From the NCBI GenBank assembly GCA_043758775.1, contig JAYVMU010000016.1:1-28046 (forward strand): 28,046 bases of DNA, read 5' to 3'. Below are positions 26,007 to 28,046 of this stretch, in pieces. Source of the stretch: JACMMS01 sp043758775 (GTDB taxonomy: Bacteria; Pseudomonadota; Gammaproteobacteria; Burkholderiales; Methylophilaceae). The position numbers were made by a program, and so were the translations under genes. Under the pieces are notes generated by a model. The model worked only from the letters and a program-made list of their open reading frames with translations. It was not told the DNA's origin and searched no databases. Every line of letters begins with the position of its first letter. Position 1 is the stretch's first letter.

Positions 26007-26888
26007 CTACATTAGTTTTTTAATTATAAAATCTACAAATGAAGTTAACTTTGGTGTGAACTGTCTTTCACTTGGGTAAACAGAATAAATGGGTCTTGCA
26101 GGTGGCAGATAGTCATGCATAAGTTCAACCAGATTTCCCGAATCAATGTCTTGCTTCATCAATTCTTTTGGCATCATAATGATGCCTATACCTTTGACTG
26201 CTGCTGTAAGTAACACTTGGCCACTATCTGACTCAAGCCTTGGTACAGCGCCTGTTTTTGAAGCTAATTGTTTTTGTATGAGTTGCCAACCACCTTGGTT
26301 ATTCCAATTAGTAAATCCTAAACATTGATGTTGTAATAAATCTTCTGGGGTTTTAGGTGTGCCCATTCTTTTTAAATAATCAGGTGAAGCACATACGGCT
26401 ACTTCAAACATCGATAACTTTCTGGCAATCAAGGTAGAGTCTTTTAGCTCTCCGATACGAATAGCGACATCGAATCCTTCTTCCACGATATCAACATAAC
26501 GGTCAGTTAAAGATAGTTCTACGTTTACTTCTGGATAATGATGTAGATAGTCACAAACTACTGGAGTCAAAGTGAGTGACCCAAACCACATAGAGGCATT
26601 CACCCTCAAATGACCTCTAGGCATACTTCCCATTGCCTCAGCTCCAGCTTCGGCATCTGATATTTGATTAAGAATCTTCTTACAGTTTTCGTAATAGTTT
26701 TGACCAATCTCTGTGAGCTTTTGTCTACGGGTAGTTCTGGTTAAGAGTGTGGCGTTTAATCGTTTTTCTATTGAAACAATATGTTTGCTTACCATAGTCG
26801 GAGTAATTTTAAACGCTGTTGCTGCTGCAGAAAAGCTGCCAAGCTCAACTACAGAAACAAACACCTCCATGCTAAGAAAGCGATCCAT
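26007..26888 (-). CDS. LysR-family transcriptional regulator
   Basis: A 293-residue LysR regulator. I prefer ATG 26888 (MDRFLSMEVFVSVVELGSFS) over ATG 26894, because AGGAG is 8 bases from the first and only 2 from the second, and homologues start MDRF. The winged helix-turn-helix is at about residues 1-60 (SAAATAFKITPTMVSKHIVS with IEKRL). The effector-binding domain covers about 90-290 and has LSLTDRYVDIVEEGFDVAIR with IGEL. It belongs to the CrgA/AaeR-like subgroup of LysR proteins, often divergent from oxidoreductase genes. It is divergently arranged with the short-chain dehydrogenase (112 bases between preferred starts) and probably controls it. The effector is unknown. It lies beside the comEC breakpoint and may be an acquired segment. 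Confidence 0.92.
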   Translation of the reverse strand: MDRFLSMEVFVSVVELGSFSAAATAFKITPTMVSKHIVSIEKRLNATLLTRTTRRQKLTEIGQNYYENCKKILNQISDAEAGAEAMGSMPRGHLRVNASMWFGSLTLTPVVCDYLHHYPEVNVELSLTDRYVDIVEEGFDVAIRIGELKDSTLIARKLSMFEVAVCASPDYLKRMGTPKTPEDLLQHQCLGFTNWNNQGGWQLIQKQLASKTGAVPRLESDSGQVLLTAAVKGIGIIMMPKELMKQDIDSGNLVELMHDYLPPARPIYSVYPSERQFTPKLTSFVDFIIKKLM

Positions 26889-27000
26889 ATTCATAACTCC
26901 TAGTTCAATATGTTTTAACTATTATAGTCTTTATTTTATGTAATGAAACGCTCAGAATACGTCTTGTCAAGTTCATTTACATATTCATTTAGGAGGTTTC

Positions 27001-27600
27001 ATGAAAGTACTATTAGTAGGCGCATCAGGCACAATCGGTAAAGCAATCAAAAAAGAGTTAGTTGAGCGTCATGAGATTATCGAAGCTGGTAAATCAAGTG
27101 GTAACTACCAAGTTGATTTAACTTCAGTTGAAAGTGTAAAACAGTTGTTCAGCAAGGTTGGGAAAGTGGACGCAATCATTGCAGCGGCTGGTCATGTTCA
27201 TTGGGGAGCATTTAATGAGATGTCCTCTGAGCAATTTCAACTTGGTTTAAATGAAAAGTTAATGGGTCAAGTAAACCTAGCGCTTATTGGCCAGGAATAT
27301 TTAAATGATGGTGGCTCAATCACACTGACTAGTGGTAGTTTAAGCCATGATCCACATGCTGGTGGCGCAAGTTTTACCACTGTAAATTCTGCAGTTGATG
27401 GATTTATTCGTGGCGTATCAGTTGAGCTTGATCGTGACTGTAGAATCAACTCAGTAAGTCCTAATGTGCTTGTAGAGTCTTGGAGTGTGTATGGTGGTGG
27501 CGTACCTGGAACTACACCAGTACCAGCATCTTTAGTGGCACTGGCATACCGTAAAAGCGTAGAGGGTCACCAATCAGGTCAAACTTACCGCGTTTGGTAA
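27001..27600 (+). CDS. Short-chain dehydrogenase-like protein without the YxxxK pair
   Basis: A 199-residue Rossmann protein of a short SDR subfamily. The NAD(P)-binding motif is MKVLLVGASGTIGKAIKKEL (Gly7, Gly10, Gly13), followed by IIAAAGHVHWGAF in the NAG position and the serine in SITLTSGSLS. The catalytic Tyr-x-x-x-Lys is replaced by a TVNSAVDGF segment. Related short dehydrogenase-like proteins of about 199 residues with NGALE at this point show the same loss, so it is probably a family feature and not decay. The C-terminus ends SGQTYRVW, as in those relatives. The reaction is unknown. A strong AGGAGG is 5 bases before the ATG. It is divergent from the LysR gene. Confidence 0.85.
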   Translation: MKVLLVGASGTIGKAIKKELVERHEIIEAGKSSGNYQVDLTSVESVKQLFSKVGKVDAIIAAAGHVHWGAFNEMSSEQFQLGLNEKLMGQVNLALIGQEYLNDGGSITLTSGSLSHDPHAGGASFTTVNSAVDGFIRGVSVELDRDCRINSVSPNVLVESWSVYGGGVPGTTPVPASLVALAYRKSVEGHQSGQTYRVW

Positions 27601-27609
27601 TATTGAAGT

Positions 27610-27634
27610 TAGGCAGATGACTTTCATCTGCCTA
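27610..27634 (+). terminator. Terminator-like hairpin after the SDR gene
   Basis: TAGGCAGATGA at 27610-27620 and TCATCTGCCTA at 27624-27634 form a perfect 11-base-pair stem around CTT. It begins 10 bases after the SDR stop codon. The following sequence is only partly U-rich (GTTCTAAAA), so termination may be imperfect. Confidence 0.7.
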
Positions 27635-27655
27635 GTTCTAAAATAACAAAACAGT

Positions 27656-28046
27656 ATGTTTACGCCTAATATATCTCGCTTGCCACAATCTAACCCTGGC
27701 TATCAAAGGGTGTTCAATGAAAACAAGTTAAACATTAGCTTGTTTTTCCCCCTTGAATCATATGAGTGGGATATGCCTACGATGACAGACCAAGTTATGC
27801 TGGCTCAATATGCTGAGCAGGCAGGATTTGCAAGTTTGGTATTCTGAGATATTCCGCTAAGAGACCCGAATTTTGGTGACAATGCACAAATATTCGATAT
27901 CTGGACTTATTTAGCTTATATTGCCGCCCAAACCTCTCGCATACCCAATTGCGTATTACGGCTATCGTGACCGATCAAAACGGTCTATCTTGACCAGTTG
28001 CGCATGAAATAATATTACGCGTCTAAATTGTATACTTGCGGTCACG
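27656..28046 (+). pseudogene. Broken luciferase-like (LLM class) flavin monooxygenase
   Basis: The start encodes NPGYQRVFNENKLNISLFFP, then MPTMTDQVMLAQYAEQAGFA, which matches the N-terminus of LLM-class flavin-dependent oxidoreductases. The frame meets TGA at 27845-27847 but continues in the same frame with DIPLRDPNFGDNAQIFDIWT and YLAYIAAQTSRI, the expected next part. Relatives carry Arg at the stop position, so the TGA looks like a CGA-to-TGA nonsense change. Homology fades after about 27940, where relatives continue toward the flavin site, and another stop follows at 27968-27970. The rest to the window edge has no coding frame I can support. Only about 100 of over 300 residues are represented. 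Confidence 0.75.
27966..28046. repeat. Inverted repeat at the window's right edge
   Basis: CGTGACCG at 27966-27973 is an exact inverted match to CGGTCACG at 28039-28046, the last eight bases of the window. GACCG 27969-27973 also pairs with CGGTC 27981-27985 in a small hairpin. It begins where the monooxygenase homology has ended, so it might mark a small element or a recombination scar. The match is short and could be chance. Confidence 0.25.

Overview
The window looks like chromosomal DNA of a betaproteobacterium, most likely a methylotroph of the Methylophilaceae (Methylotenera-like). This rests on moderate-to-low G+C, the character of the proteins, the nadE-glnB pair, and the comEC-exbB-exbD-msbA-lpxK-Trm112-kdsB gene order. 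The taxonomic call is inference from protein style and gene order; no search was run.

Layout. 1-172: right end of an IS4-family insertion sequence (transposase C-terminus plus probable terminal repeat). 173-437: AT-rich leader with three helically phased GATTGCA boxes. 438-4361: purL. 4391-4870: small exported ankyrin protein. About 4986-5443: relics of a cytochrome c gene and of a second frame that may be a flavoprotein tail. 5446-8201: three exported-protein genes on the + strand, two beta-propeller enzymes (PQQ sugar dehydrogenase-like and SMP-30/NHL-like) flanking a protein I do not recognise, closed by a perfect palindromic terminator. 8290-8535: small His/Ala/Pro-rich exported protein (- strand), divergent from an OmpR-type response regulator and sensor kinase, followed 13 bases later by a DUF455 ferritin-like protein. 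11694-13241: serB and an isochorismatase-fold hydrolase (- strand). 13484-16599: sucC-sucD plus an exported ankyrin protein. 16648-19046: nadE, glnB and a DUF486 membrane protein. 19141-25885: a - strand cluster for the cell envelope (kdsB, Trm112-like gene, lpxK, msbA, exbD, exbB) ending in a 5'-truncated comEC. 25886-28046: accessory-looking segment with a divergent lysR/short-chain dehydrogenase pair and a broken luciferase-like monooxygenase gene.

How genes work together. purL, serB, sucCD, nadE and glnB are core metabolism (purines, serine, TCA/CoA thioester, NAD, nitrogen signalling). lpxK, msbA and kdsB serve lipid A and Kdo-LPS assembly, and exbBD would supply proton-motive energy to the outer membrane. 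The most unusual parts are at the seams. comEC loses its first third at a sharp breakpoint beside the lysR/SDR segment, the cytochrome c locus is decayed between intact genes, and an IS end lies upstream of purL. I see no CRISPR array, tRNA, rRNA or phage genes. The candidates for undescribed biology are modest: the exported beta-propeller/unknown/beta-propeller group, the polyhistidine protein divergent from a two-component system that is followed by a ferritin-like protein, and the ankyrin protein attached to sucCD.
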